The notes under the pieces were generated by a model. The model searched no databases. It was not told the origin of the DNA and saw nothing but the letters and a program-made list of their open reading frames with translations. From assembly GCA_019973155.2 (NCBI GenBank), contig BPQB01000034.1:186001-250000 (forward strand): a stretch of 64,000 nt of DNA. Direction: 5' to 3'. Origin of the DNA: Phanerochaete sordida. Taxonomy: Eukaryota; Basidiomycota; Agaricomycetes; Polyporales; Phanerochaetaceae. Made by a program: the position numbers and the translations under genes. Shown piece by piece: positions 20,714 to 31,184 of this stretch (its first letter is position 1; every line of letters begins with the position of its first letter).

Positions 20714-22861
20714 CTATCGCACAGTGCTAAATACGGACCTTTGATGACTGACGTGCTTGCTCGAAAAGCTGAAGAAGGGATCGGCATTGGAACTCAGATA
20801 AGCCTTCGCTTCTTCCTCATGCAAGTCACGTACCTCCTGATAGCGCTGAGTGAACGCGCTCTCTGCCGAGCTTCTCGCCGAGTCCAGATAGATGACCTGA
20901 CACTCGCCGGGTTGGGCCACGGACGAATGGCTGGCCAGCATCTCCCCGTCCTCCTTTCTCGTGCAAAAAACGCCCCACTTGATGACCTCCCTAGTCGTCC
21001 GTCCGCCAAAGTCCAGCAAGCCCACTTGCTGGAGAATGACCCAGTGTTCCTTCCACCTCTGGCCCACGCCTAGTAGAATGTAGGGGATATCGGGCAGTAC
21101 ACACCCATGTATGCCGAAGATCGTTACAGAGAGAGGCTCGGGTGTTCCCTCGAAGTGGAGACTGATGCCTTGAGTGCCATCGTCATATGGACTCCCTGAA
21201 CTGAGAGAGATGGTGCAAGGGCCGACGATGATGCCTTTCTGGAGGTATTCGCCGGGACTCGACATGTCAGAGAGGAGAGTCTCGTTCGTCAGCTGAAGCA
21301 TCTCCTCATTGCTTGGATACGCGCTCGGAAGAGCGGGGCCAGAGCTGTATATCTGCCACGAGGGCCAAAGACCGAACGGTTCGTACGATTCGTACTGGAG
21401 GAAGATGGATGTACGAGTAGCATCTGACATGTGCTTGATGTACAGAGACCAGACAGCCTCCGGCCGGATGTAACTGAAGGTGAGTCCGGGGAGGGTGCGA
21501 CAGCCGAAGATATAGGCGAGACAGGCAATCCTGTCAAGTTCTTCGCTGCAGTAGCGGGACTTCAGGTCCTCGACGAGAGCAACCTGCTCTTTCGGCCGGT
21601 AGATGCTTCGCAGGACGCTCTTCAGCCGTGCGAAGAGGATGTCGGCGTTCATAGTATCGAACTTGCTCGTCAATCCCCCAGGTAGCCAGGTTTCCATGGT
21701 CTCCTGGAGCGTCCACGCTCTGTTGAGCCAATGAGATGGGGAAGAGAGGGCGATGTGGGATGTATCGAGGGGTAGTCCCAGACCGTTGAAGTAGATTATG
21801 CAAGGCCGTGGGTTGGATCGAAAGAGGTATCCGATGGAAGGGACGTCGAGTTGGCACTCGTCGAGTTCGTACCGCCCGGTTCCTGCCGACAGCTCCCCAA
21901 TCCCGGATTCATACCCGTCGACCAGCTTGAGACAGAGGATATCAATCCAGACGTATTGGGCACCCATGTTCAGCAGCTCGATGCGGACCTGGTCGAGGTC
22001 GGCACCGAGTGGGACGGGGACATGGTTCTTGCAGCCATTGATCTCTGTCTGAACGCTGCGACGAGCGTGCGCCGGAACCCAACTGTGTGAGACGAGCCAG
22101 ACTTGAGGAGGGATAGTACCAACATCGGAGGAGGTCGTCGTACGGGGCAGGGTTGGGAAGGAAACCACGCGGTTACTGTACAAGTCCCAGAGCCGACGAG
22201 GTGGGATCTTCGAGGTTCGAATGTATCTGTCTATCGCGCTGCGACGCAGCTCGTGGACCTCGTCTTTCCGCGCCTTCATCAGGTCGAGCACCACGCGGAA
22301 GTCTTGATCCCACCACGGCCGTAATTTGCCGTAGAGCTTGCCAAAGTCGCGGAATTTTTCGCGCATACTGCAGAGACAGTTCTCGAGGCCAGGGGTATCC
22401 ATGGTATATGTCGTTCCCATAACTTCGTTGAGCCTGTCGAGGAGCTCGCTCACTGAGAGCGTCTTGCAGGCAAGGTTGGCCCACTCATTAGGGATTGCTC
22501 CTTGGCCGACATGCACGCGCTGGAGCGGCACGGGAGTGGGCGTTGACGTCCGGAGGGTGAATTGGCGACCAGGACGCGGTGTGGACTGGAAAAGTGTCTC
22601 CTCCGCGACCAGAGCAGACTCAGCAAGCTGGATCATGCCCCAAACGTTCATGCGATTGAGTTCCTGGCGTGTTGGGGAGTCTTCGTCTACGACAACCCGC
22701 TCCTCGATATACTGCGGTATGTCGTGGTGGCGTCCGCCGCCTGGTTGCCACGGAGGGTCTTCACCTGGATACTCGATGGGCGAGCCATTGCTCAGCAGGC
22801 GAAAGCGCAGCTTCCTGAAGAATTTACGTGTGACCGTTGTAGGAGTCCCGGGACTCAATGG
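20714..22861 (-). CDS. HET-domain protein (upstream module)
   Basis: Open frame of ~714 residues. HET domain around residues 240-410: VWLVSHSWVPAHARR, NMGAQYVWIDILCLKL, SIGYLFRSN and LNRAWTLQETMETW. The frame begins with TTG (22858) and has no ATG until well inside sequence shared with the sister module, so the real start must lie in upstream exons. A CTAG acceptor at 22863-22862 opens this exon in phase 0 and fits the short exons at 22914-23380. At its 3' end a possible intron (20752-20684) would fuse it to the next HET module. Function as for the neighbouring module: presumed allorecognition; not testable from sequence. Confidence 0.78.
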   Translation of the reverse strand, partial: PLSPGTPTTVTRKFFRKLRFRLLSNGSPIEYPGEDPPWQPGGGRHHDIPQYIEERVVVDEDSPTRQELNRMNVWGMIQLAESALVAEETLFQSTPRPGRQFTLRTSTPTPVPLQRVHVGQGAIPNEWANLACKTLSVSELLDRLNEVMGTTYTMDTPGLENCLCSMREKFRDFGKLYGKLRPWWDQDFRVVLDLMKARKDEVHELRRSAIDRYIRTSKIPPRRLWDLYSNRVVSFPTLPRTTTSSDVGTIPPQVWLVSHSWVPAHARRSVQTEINGCKNHVPVPLGADLDQVRIELLNMGAQYVWIDILCLKLVDGYESGIGELSAGTGRYELDECQLDVPSIGYLFRSNPRPCIIYFNGLGLPLDTSHIALSSPSHWLNRAWTLQETMETWLPGGLTSKFDTMNADILFARLKSVLRSIYRPKEQVALVEDLKSRYCSEELDRIACLAYIFGCRTLPGLTFSYIRPEAVWSLYIKHMSDATRTSIFLQYESYEPFGLWPSWQIYSSGPALPSAYPSNEEMLQLTNETLLSDMSSPGEYLQKGIIVGPCTISLSSGSPYDDGTQGISLHFEGTPEPLSVTIFGIHGCVLPDIPYILLGVGQRWKEHWVILQQVGLLDFGGRTTREVIKWGVFCTRKEDGEMLASHSSVAQPGECQVIYLDSARSSAESAFTQRYQEVRDLHEEEAKAYLSSNADPFFSFSSKHVSHQRSVFSTVR

Positions 22862-22913
22862 CTAGATGCGAGGACTTAGTTTGAGAGGCGGTGTATGATA
22901 TCCAGTCGCAGAC

Positions 22914-23380
22914 CTTGTGCTCTGCTGTTTCGGTGAGGTCGGCAGACTATAACGTATTTGCGGTCAGCATAATGTCGACACGAGGCTCTGCGTCCCGATA
23001 ACTCACCCTCTGGACAACTGCAATGGGCTGCGGTATTTGTGACGCTGGTTGAGCACCAGATGGTCCTGCGCGCTGCGAGTCCTTGAAGTGCACGTGTTTG
23101 GAAGTCTCGTCCTCGAGTGTAACGGAAGACTGCACCCGTTCTACCTTCGAATCTGATGAATGACGCGACGCAAAAACTCAGCACAAGAGACCTACAAACG
23201 GTTCTGGCCCAGGGCCTCCCAAAGGCTGATCACTCTCCAATCTCTTACCCCATGATCTGTTTACCAGGCCATAGACCTACGCAGTCAGCAATGTCAGCGA
23301 GTGCTTTGATCTGAGGATTTACGTCTCACAATAGCGCTTGCCGCAGCGACGGTCACTGCAGACGCGATGAGGCGCGACAT
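22914..23380 (-). CDS. short 5' exons with membrane anchor, probably the start of the HET gene
   Basis: Exons 23380-23330, 23276-23249, 23176-23007 and 22946-22914 join in phase (introns about 53, 72 and 60 nt) to ~94 residues with no stop. They start MSRLIASAVTVAAASAIVYG, a signal-anchor-like hydrophobic segment, followed by a polar, low-complexity stretch ending QPIAVVQR and SADLTETAEHK. The last exon ends at AAG|GTCTGC, a weak donor, and after a 52-nt intron the HET frame opens in phase 0 at 22861. Reading on instead would give a stop within the HET exon in another frame. I favour these as 5' exons of the HET gene; a separate small membrane protein is the alternative. Confidence 0.5.
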
Positions 23381-23859
23381 GCCGCGGGAGCTGCACCTGT
23401 TTGTCGTCAGGGAGAAAGGTCAAGGTGCATGCGAAAGTCGCGCGCGGAGTCCGAAGCGCTGCAACAAGAGGCGTATAAGGTTTGGGTGTATCTTCGGGTA
23501 CTCGCGTGAGTCGAGCATGCGGTTTTGACGCTTTCCGATTTCGATGGCTGCGCAGGGTAGGACTGGATGTAGAGAGTCCTATGAGAAGGGTACGATATTC
23601 AGCACAAGAAAGAGAATGCCGTTAGATCAGCCCCGAGGGTTATGGTCGAGCAAAAAATAGCACATGAGGAGGCAGAGACAGTTCCTCAGGAATATAGAGA
23701 GAATATAGAGTGGACAAGAACACTGTATGCAGCCGGTGTGGTGAACGTCGATCCAGATATTATACCTCATACAATTAGCCGTAAATATGCGCGCGATACC
23801 TAGACATCCAGAGGGAATGAAGGACGTAAAATACGAAAAGGAGGTTTTCGTGAACGTGA
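23381..23859. other. intergenic region
   Basis: About 480 bp between the 3' end of the CigA-like gene and the presumed start of the HET gene, both on the minus strand. The right part is AT-rich (likely 3' UTR of the CigA-like gene). No other feature seen. Confidence 0.45.
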
Positions 23860-25827
23860 TCACCAGAAGCGGTTGGTTTCGGGAGCAAGCCCTCTGACCA
23901 TGCGCATCATGACGATGTTGGACGTCATGCTCGACCACTGTAAGAATTAGTTGAGCACCAAAAGCGGCGAGAGGAAAATGCTGAACTCACTCCGTTGCCG
24001 ATGATGACCTGTGCCCGCTCGCCGACCATCATGTCCACCGCCTGCGCGACCTCCTTCTGCTCGGCGTCGAGCGTCATGTCGCGACTGCTCGCAATCTTGT
24101 CCCAGCCACCCATCGCGCGCATCGCACCCTTGAGCTCGTCGACCCAGTCGGGCTTGCCATTCGTCATGATGTACACGTCCTTGAGGCCCTTGCTCGCGGG
24201 GTGCGCGCGCACCTCTTGCAGGCGCGCGACGATCTGCTCGATGCTCGGGTAGCACCGGCGCATGTACATGTCCATGTTCTCGGGCGTGCTCTCGCCGTTG
24301 CCGCCGCTCTCGGGGCGCACCCACTGGTCCGGGAAGGACGGGAAGCTGTTGAAGCCCATCCATGCCGCGTTCCAGCGCGCGAGGTTCTGGCAGTGGTCCG
24401 CAAAGTCGCCGCGGCGCAGGTGCAGCGCGAGCAGGCCCGGAATTGGCTGGTAAGGGTCGCTGCACCGTGCGGGAGGCAGCTTCTGCAGGTCGCCGTCCGT
24501 CGTGGAGCCCGGGACAGCGGAACATGGGAAGTATGGCTCGTAGAACGGAAGCGTGGTGAACAGATGACGGTTTGCCTCATAGGTGGCATGAATGAGAGGG
24601 GAGTAACCGAAGAGCTTCACGATGGGAGACTCGCGTAGAACGGGCCAAATGTCTAGCAGGCGTTCTTTTTGGCCGTACATGCTGAAATTTAGGGTCAGTG
24701 GCTATGCACGAGCAAAGGTAGAACTGAGCACATACTACATGTCGAATATACGCTCAGTGTATCCGTCAATCTTGACACACGGTTCCTCAATCTTACTGAG
24801 GACATCTACCCATGTATTCAAGATAGTTAGGGCAGATGGCTCGTTTCCGTTGTAGAGCTTCTTGACATCGTATGTCGAGACCAGCTTAGGCTCTGGACAG
24901 ATCTTGTGCCAATATTCCCGCTGGATTCCTCGTAGCTTTGCATCGTTCTCGAAGTAGGGCCCGCCGTTTATAGGGCCTGCGGACCTGTCTGTCAGAACGG
25001 TCGCTGAAAAGCTAGAGAATCAAGCTCACTTGTTATGAGGGCAGATAAAGGTATCTGTGAGGGTATAAGCTTGCCATTAAAGTCCGAATAGATAGAGCCA
25101 TCCCGATTCCATGTGTAGTTGTCGAAAACGAAACTGCATGGGGATGTGATTAACACCGCGGGATTCAAGGAGGAGCGGCGAGAGACTTACGCCCTGCCAG
25201 CAGAATAAGACAATTGCGCATTGAAGACTAGATCTTGCAAATGGTTTCCCCATCCTAGACCTATACATGAAATGAGTAACCTGTTAGGATGGAATATCCG
25301 ACGCCAGAGCCGTGCACGCGACAACGTGTTACGCGATAGCAGTATCTTATAGACTTACCGTGTACGTGGTTCTCCACCCACAGGTACTTCTTCCCATTCG
25401 CAAAGGGGTCTGCGACGTGGTGTTGCGGCATCGCGAGCTCCGCCTGGTGGTACTTGCCAAACAGCGGCGGTTTTGGTCGTCCGGCATATGGGTCGTTCGG
25501 GTCGACTGGCGGGGCAGGTTTCTTCTCCTTGTGCTCCTCCTTGTGCTCGACCCTTTGTCGCGAACCCTGGTCCTTGGCGTAGTCGAGCTGCCGCTGCTCG
25601 CGCTGCTCCTCGAAGTACTGCCGTTCGCGCCAGACGCGCACGCCGTACACGCACCCAATGAAGATGCAGACGAGCAGCACCATCACGCGCTTCGTGGGCC
25701 GTTTCTTCGCCCAGCGGTTCAGCGGGCGTGGGCTGAGGATGCCCCACTCCGAGTCTGCGGGGTCGTACATGACGGGCTTCGCCAGGCGGTCGCGCCCATG
25801 GCGGTTCCGGCCATTCTGCTCGAACAT
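23860..25827 (-). CDS. CigA-like type II membrane protein, O-fucosyltransferase-like fold
   Basis: Six exons (25827-25359, 25260-25191, 25133-25030, 24988-24739, 24681-23991, 23937-23860) give 553 residues. A short cytosolic head is followed by one transmembrane segment (about residues 42-58, VMVLLVCIFIGCVYGV), a charged EQREQRQ stem and a luminal domain: YLWVENHVHGLGWGNHLQDL, NAQLSYSAGR, LLALHLRRGDFADHC, YIMTNGKPDWV and the ending IGNGWSSMTSNIVMMR. The GxGWGN nucleotide-sugar loop and HLRRGD are features of the GDP-fucose O-fucosyltransferase superfamily. Homologues in Agaricomycetes are usually named CigA; substrate unknown. A Golgi location is inferred from topology. All junctions restore the family's continuous sequence, so the model is firm. 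Confidence 0.85.
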
Positions 25828-26531
25828 GGCGAGGTATGCAGTGACGAGGATACCAGAGACGGTGACCAGAGACCGAGGTCGAACGAGACAGCGAGGACGA
25901 GGGCAAGAGAGACCGAGCAAGAGAGGTGGCAAGTGGTAACAGGTTCAAGCGGACACCTTCAGATTTTGATACGCGAGCAGATGCGCTGATGCGCCTTTTC
26001 CATGCTCGTAGCGCTGCACAAAGTCTTCTACTCGCTCTACATGCATGTCGGCCAAAGTAAAGTCAAAACCATGGGTCTACCTGCCCTAACATTTTTCTGT
26101 CCTGCATTGTGGCTGTTTTATGCGCAGAAAGTACAGGCCGTGGCAACCACGGTGTCATGAAAGGAGAAAGCATCGCAGCATCCCTCCAACAGTTCGGGGC
26201 TCGCTTTGACTCGGTCCCGTGCAGCCGGCACCAACACAAAAAACGGATGACACGCATGCTCAACGTCCCAGAGCATTCGATAATTGTATGGCGACCGTTA
26301 CGAGTCATAGCACAGCGAAATTGGTAGGCTACAGCGCGATCAATCCGCAGGAGACAGCCTCAAGGAAGACGCGACCATACACGATTATTCCTACATAGAA
26401 GAAGTACGCTACTTAAGAGGTATACTAGAACACCGAGAGTCCGTTTTTGAATTTGGGAGACGACAGCTAGCACGTTAACGGAGTCAATCAGTCCATAGCT
26501 CGCATTAATTCCAGGGCCTAGTCTTTGAGGG
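25828..26531. other. intergenic region
   Basis: About 700 bp holding the promoter of the CigA-like gene and the 3' UTR of the CCDC6-like gene. No TATA box or open frame worth noting. Confidence 0.45.
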
Positions 26532-27907
26532 TTATGTCGATCCCACCGCAACAGTGGGCTTTGTTTCAGTGACGCCTACATCAGGATGGGTGCCATCCTT
26601 TCCACCTACAAGACTCTCCCGCCTTGGCCGCGGAACAAGCGTTCCCGTCTCTGCAATCCTCGCGCCTCGTTCGAGGCTTGCCATCCTGCTCCGCGTACTC
26701 ACAGGGCTCCCGAACCCAAACCCACTCCCATCGCCCGTCCAGGGCACTCGGTCTGCACTCGGACGGCGCGCGAGCTGCATCGAAGCGCGTGGGCTGAGCG
26801 ATGGCCGCCGCGGCGAGACCATGCTGAACGGGTCGCCCGGCGAAGCTGACGAGTCCCGCTGCCGCTGCTGCGGACCGCGCGGGATCGCGACGGGCTCGGT
26901 GATTGTGTCGAGTGTTGGTGAACGCACAGGGCTCCCGATTGACGGCGGCTCTCCGAAGGACGACGCCACAGACGGCGGGGGGACAGACGGATATGTCAGC
27001 TCCATGACTCGTGGAACGAGCGTCGCGGGACCATCCGTAAACGAGCCAGGCGATGTCGCGCTGGTAGCGTTGCTTTGTCCTGCAGCAGGGGAGAAGATGG
27101 GAAGCGAGGACAGCGATGCTGACGAGGACGAAGGTGGCGTTATAGAGGGGCTAATATTCGACGGTCTGTGAATTTGTGAAGGGGGTCGAGGAATCGGGAC
27201 TCTTGCTGTATGCGTGATGGGTGATTGCGGGGTGTAATTTGGAGAGGACGAGATGGACGGCCGTCGGTGCAGAGGTTGAGACAGAGGATCTCCCGCAGAC
27301 GGCGCCAGCCCAATGAGATCATCTACAGACAGCCCAGCCTACAGAAGACATCAGTATACTTTATCAATGGGGGACATACCCCTCCGGAGTGTCCCCAAGA
27401 CGTGACTGCACACGCACCTTGCGCCGATGCTCAATGAGCTCCTCCCTGTATATCTCATTCAGCCTCGTTATCCTGATGTAGTCCCGCTCCGTCTCGACAA
27501 GGCGCGCCCGGAGTTGCTCGTTCTCGCGGCGCATCGCGTCAAGCATCACCTCCGTGTTCGGCTGCAGCGGGTCGGCAGGCATGCGGGCCTCGACAGGGGA
27601 GAGCGTCCCGCTCCCGTTCACGGCCTGCTGCTGCACGAGGCGCAGCGCCGAGATCTCGCGCGAGAGGCGGTTCACATGGTGTTCGGACTCGGCCTCGAGG
27701 GCGTTCTCGAGCTCGATCTTCTCCTCCCTGAGCTGCGGCAGGTCAGCGAGCGGGTAGGCGGCGTGCGCGCAAGAGCCGCACCTTCTCGAGCTTGCGCGAG
27801 AGGATGTTGATGATGCGTTCCTCCTCGGCTTCGTATGCGTTGATGAGCGACTCCTTGCTGCTTGTGCTCGCTGAGGACAGGCGGCGGTGCGGGGGAGAGA
27901 CCGACAT
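26532..27907 (-). CDS. CCDC6/DUF2046-like coiled-coil protein
   Basis: Three exons (27907-27782, 27732-27418, 27338-26532) give 415 residues. The N-terminal third is coiled coil: YEAEEERIINILSRKLEK then LREEKIELENALEAESEHHV with NRLSREISALRL, which matches the repeat region of CCDC6 (KxxLENxLExExExxVNRL). A second helical block LVETERDYIRITRLNEIYREEL follows. The last 270 residues are Ser/Pro-rich and probably disordered, with many SP sites that could be phosphorylated. Human CCDC6 is an adaptor in checkpoint control; the role of fungal members is unknown. An earlier in-frame start upstream is not supported, since the frame to the right of 27907 lacks protein-like sequence. Confidence 0.75.
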
Positions 27908-28158
27908 GGTCGTTCAGGATGAAGAGACCTCGGGTTACGCGCCTGACTCGCGGGCCGATCTCGCGCTGGATCTCGGGACTTTCTCGAACCAGATCCCATT
28001 GTACGACTACAGAGCAGTGCACCCGAAACCACAGGGGGAAATACAGAGACAGTAGAGCATCCGGGGCAGAACAATAGCATTACAAGAAGTGAGATGGTAT
28101 ACGCTGTCTACCTACAAACTACTGGCCAGAAGAGCAGAGACGAAGTCCGTACGGGAGT

Positions 28159-30921
28159 TTAGAAGTCATATCCTTCCACTTTGAATACTTTTCCGTAGTG
28201 CAAGAAGCTCTGCATGATCTTCAGCACGGTCTCAGGGAGACTCATGCTCAGCAGAGTGTACTCAATCTTGGCATGACCGTGGATCTGCCCTAGCTTGAAC
28301 AGGCAGCGGGCGATCTGCGTCGGGTACTAACAATTACGGGCAATCAGCTGCGACCTCATGCTATGACAGGTCGTGTCGCTTACCGTCATCTCCGTGTAGT
28401 CGCCGTACTGATACGCTGCAACACGTATGCCGACTTGCAGGGTCCGAAGGATGTCGCCCTCTTCCGCGTACATGTCCATGAGCTTCATCCACGGCTTAGC
28501 AGAGTACCGGGTGCCGTCCAGACAGCGCTGGTACGCCTCCTTCGCCTCCTCTTTATGATGCAGACGGAGGCCGAGGTCGCCCAAGATCTCCCATTCCATG
28601 CCCGTCTTGCGATACGCGACATGCTGGGTCTTGAAGTGCGCCACCTCAGCGCGGAAGATGGTCCACACGCGCAGGTCCTGCTGCCGGTCAGCCTACGTCC
28701 ACTTCCTAGAGCTGGTCTGTCCCACCTCGTAAAGCACCATAAACAAGTTATCCAGCCAGCGCTCGCAGAGCCGCTTGTTGCTGAAACTGAACGCCTCCGA
28801 CTGTGCCTGTCCTGACGTCGACTTCGCGTCATCCTGCGATCCTTCGCCCGCGGCCGCCTGTACGGGCCGCTCGAGCGCATCGGCGGCGGCCTCGCCCTGC
28901 CCGTTCTTCGCGACGCCGTTCGCGTGCTCCTCCTCTTGGGACGGCTCGCGCGCGCTCTCCGTCGAGAGCCGGATCGTCGGAATGCCGTTCGTGACTGCCT
29001 CGACGCCGGCCTCCACGGAGTCGCCGTTCGCGCCGGCAGCCTTCGGCGAGTGCTCGGGCGTGCCGGCGGCCGAGCGCACACCCTTCGTCGACGCGTTGTC
29101 ATCCGCGTCCTTCGTCGCCAGCGTCGCGCTCCCCTGCGTCACGGACCCGTCCTCGTGAATGACGGTTGTAGAGGCGTTGGAGGTGCCCTCGGTCTGCGCC
29201 TTCTGCTGGCGATATTCCTCTTCCATGACGAAGACGAGGCTTCGCGTCTTGAGAAGCTCGTCCCAGCCGATCTTGGACACGAGCCTGGTGAGAAGCGCAT
29301 ATGCCCTTGCCCAGGTGCCGCGCAGGCCGGGCGCAGGTAGCCGCAACAAAGCGGGATCTGCCTGATTCAGACGTCATTGACAGGAACACCTTGAAGAAGA
29401 GCGATGCTGACCTCGTCATCTTCTGACTTGACACGCTCCGGAAGAATATCGACGATTTGGCCTTTCGGTGGTAGGTGTACTCGAGCTGCAGGAAGGTTCC
29501 GGTGGGCATCTCGGCCATTATACGTGAACATTGGACATGAGTTCAATGTTAGCAGTGCCTAGTGAAGGCGTCAGAGTGCTGACCCATGCAGAAAATTCGC
29601 GTACGTACAGAATCGTACATCGTGAGGTCGATGTATATCTCGGTAAGCTTCTCCCATGTGACAAACTCACTGGGGGCGCAATTGACGGCTTGTCGAGCTA
29701 ATTTGAGCGCCCACTCATAGTTGCCTTTTGACCTAAGGAAGTCGCACTGCACATGGAGCAAGGTATACGATTGTGGCGTCTGGCGCATTGCAGAGGACAT
29801 GATCTGCACGGCCTTGACCTCCTCGTCTGGAAAGCGTAACTCAGCGATGCGTCGAGATGGGCAGGAAAGGGAGATGCGCACTCATCCCGATATAGGATCC
29901 CGCTAGCAACGACGATACTTCGGGCTCCTTGGCACTCAGCTTCTCAAAGAGGTTGGCTGCGTGCTGGAATCTGCCGCTGTCCCCGAAGTATTTCATGATT
30001 GCGTTCGTGAGGTGGTTCGAGACGACGGTGGCGACTTGAATCTCGGGGTCCGATCCGACTTGCCAACCTTTCTGGAACAGAGCTTCGGCAGCTTGCAAGA
30101 AGCGGAGTTCGCCCTCTGGTGTCGTTATTGGATCGAGCTTGCGGTATGCTTCTAGCCAGTAGGTGGGATCGTCGGAATAGAGTACGGCGCGGAGCAACGC
30201 AGATAGGTAGGTTTCTTGCCATATCTCTGGAGTCGCTTCATGCCTGTATACACATATTGGACTTGGTGATTCCGGGAGCCTTTGGCAGAAGCCGCGTACC
30301 TTTCGCCCCGCAAGTCAACAACATACGCGTGCACTCCTCCTGGAATCTTCACATCCACTCGGACGTCAACTCTTGAGAAAGCGTTGAAACAGCTAGAGCA
30401 ACCATGTTAGTGCAACCATCAAAGCTGATGTTCAAAGCACGCGCACCAGTAGCATCCATTGCGGACCTTCCATCCCGTGCCCTTCGTGAACCAGCCAGCA
30501 TCGTCTTCGATAGCATATGTGAGGGAGTTGATGTAGGCCGCTAATGAGGCTGAAGAGGACGCGTCGACCCCCGACACGTAGTGATATGACCCGAGCTATT
30601 CGAGGCGATGAGCGTGGCTCCATGGACGAGTGGGGAATTGACGAACGTCGCGATGTCCGCTGCGCCCTGCGCTCTTCACGACATGTACGAGGTCAGGAGG
30701 TCCGAGTTCCCTGAACGTGGCTGAAGTGTGGCGAGAGGTTAGCACCGGAGTAGCCCTCGCGCCTGGGATGCGTGTAACACGTACAGAGGGCCTCCGTGCG
30801 CGCGGTCACCGCCTCCCCGAGGTCGACCTGCGGTGCGCCAGTTCAGCGAGGGGCCGCAGACGAGAGACAGAAGACAGACCTCGAATATTTCTGGCACGTC
30901 TTTGAAAGACGCATCGGCCAT
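28159..30921 (-). CDS. Chs5-Arf1-binding protein (ChAPs family, exomer subunit)
   Basis: Exons: 30921-30880, 30827-30785, 30720-30680, 30595-30447, 30392-30300, 30243-29882, 29826-29609, 29558-29412, 29361-28726, 28677-28384, 28326-28159; 730 residues if an 84-nt intron (30679-30596) is real. Recognisable ChAPs segments are ELGPPDLVHV, GSYHYVSGVDASSSASLAAY, the TPR-like ALKLARQAVNCAPSEFVTWEK, SCPMFTYNGRDAHRNLP, LRGTWARAYALLTRLV and the C-terminal VEGYDF. ChAPs proteins (Bch1, Bud7, Chs6 in yeast) form exomer with Chs5 at the trans-Golgi and sort chitin synthase to the surface. A ~120-residue acidic, Ser/Thr-rich insert (coded by 29160-28790) interrupts the repeats. The 5' region carries an in-frame TAG (30598) unless the unusual intron is spliced. 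Confidence 0.85.
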
Positions 30922-31137
30922 GCTCTGCGGTCGCTGTGCGAGAGTTACGCGGGACCCCGAACCTGGGATCGCGGTGACGTTGTACCGCCCGTCGCACGTG
31001 GAGGCGGGCGGGCCTCGAGCGCGACCGCTGACACCCCTGTTCGTGGCGTCACCGGGCCTGGCGCGCCTATCTGGAACCGCGTCGAACTTTACGTGTTGGA
31101 AAAGGCATGCTCTTCGACGATCTCCCCAAGCCTGTTT

Positions 31138-31144
31138 TATAAAA
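31138..31144 (+). promoter_or_regulatory. TATA box in a bidirectional promoter
   Basis: TATAAAA 41 bp before the ATG of the RUS-family gene. The whole 30922-31184 stretch (263 bp) is shared upstream DNA for the ChAPs gene (-) and the RUS gene (+). Confidence 0.55.
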
Positions 31145-31184
31145 GCCCTATCGCGACTCGTTCGCCCTTCTACCTTTTACCACC

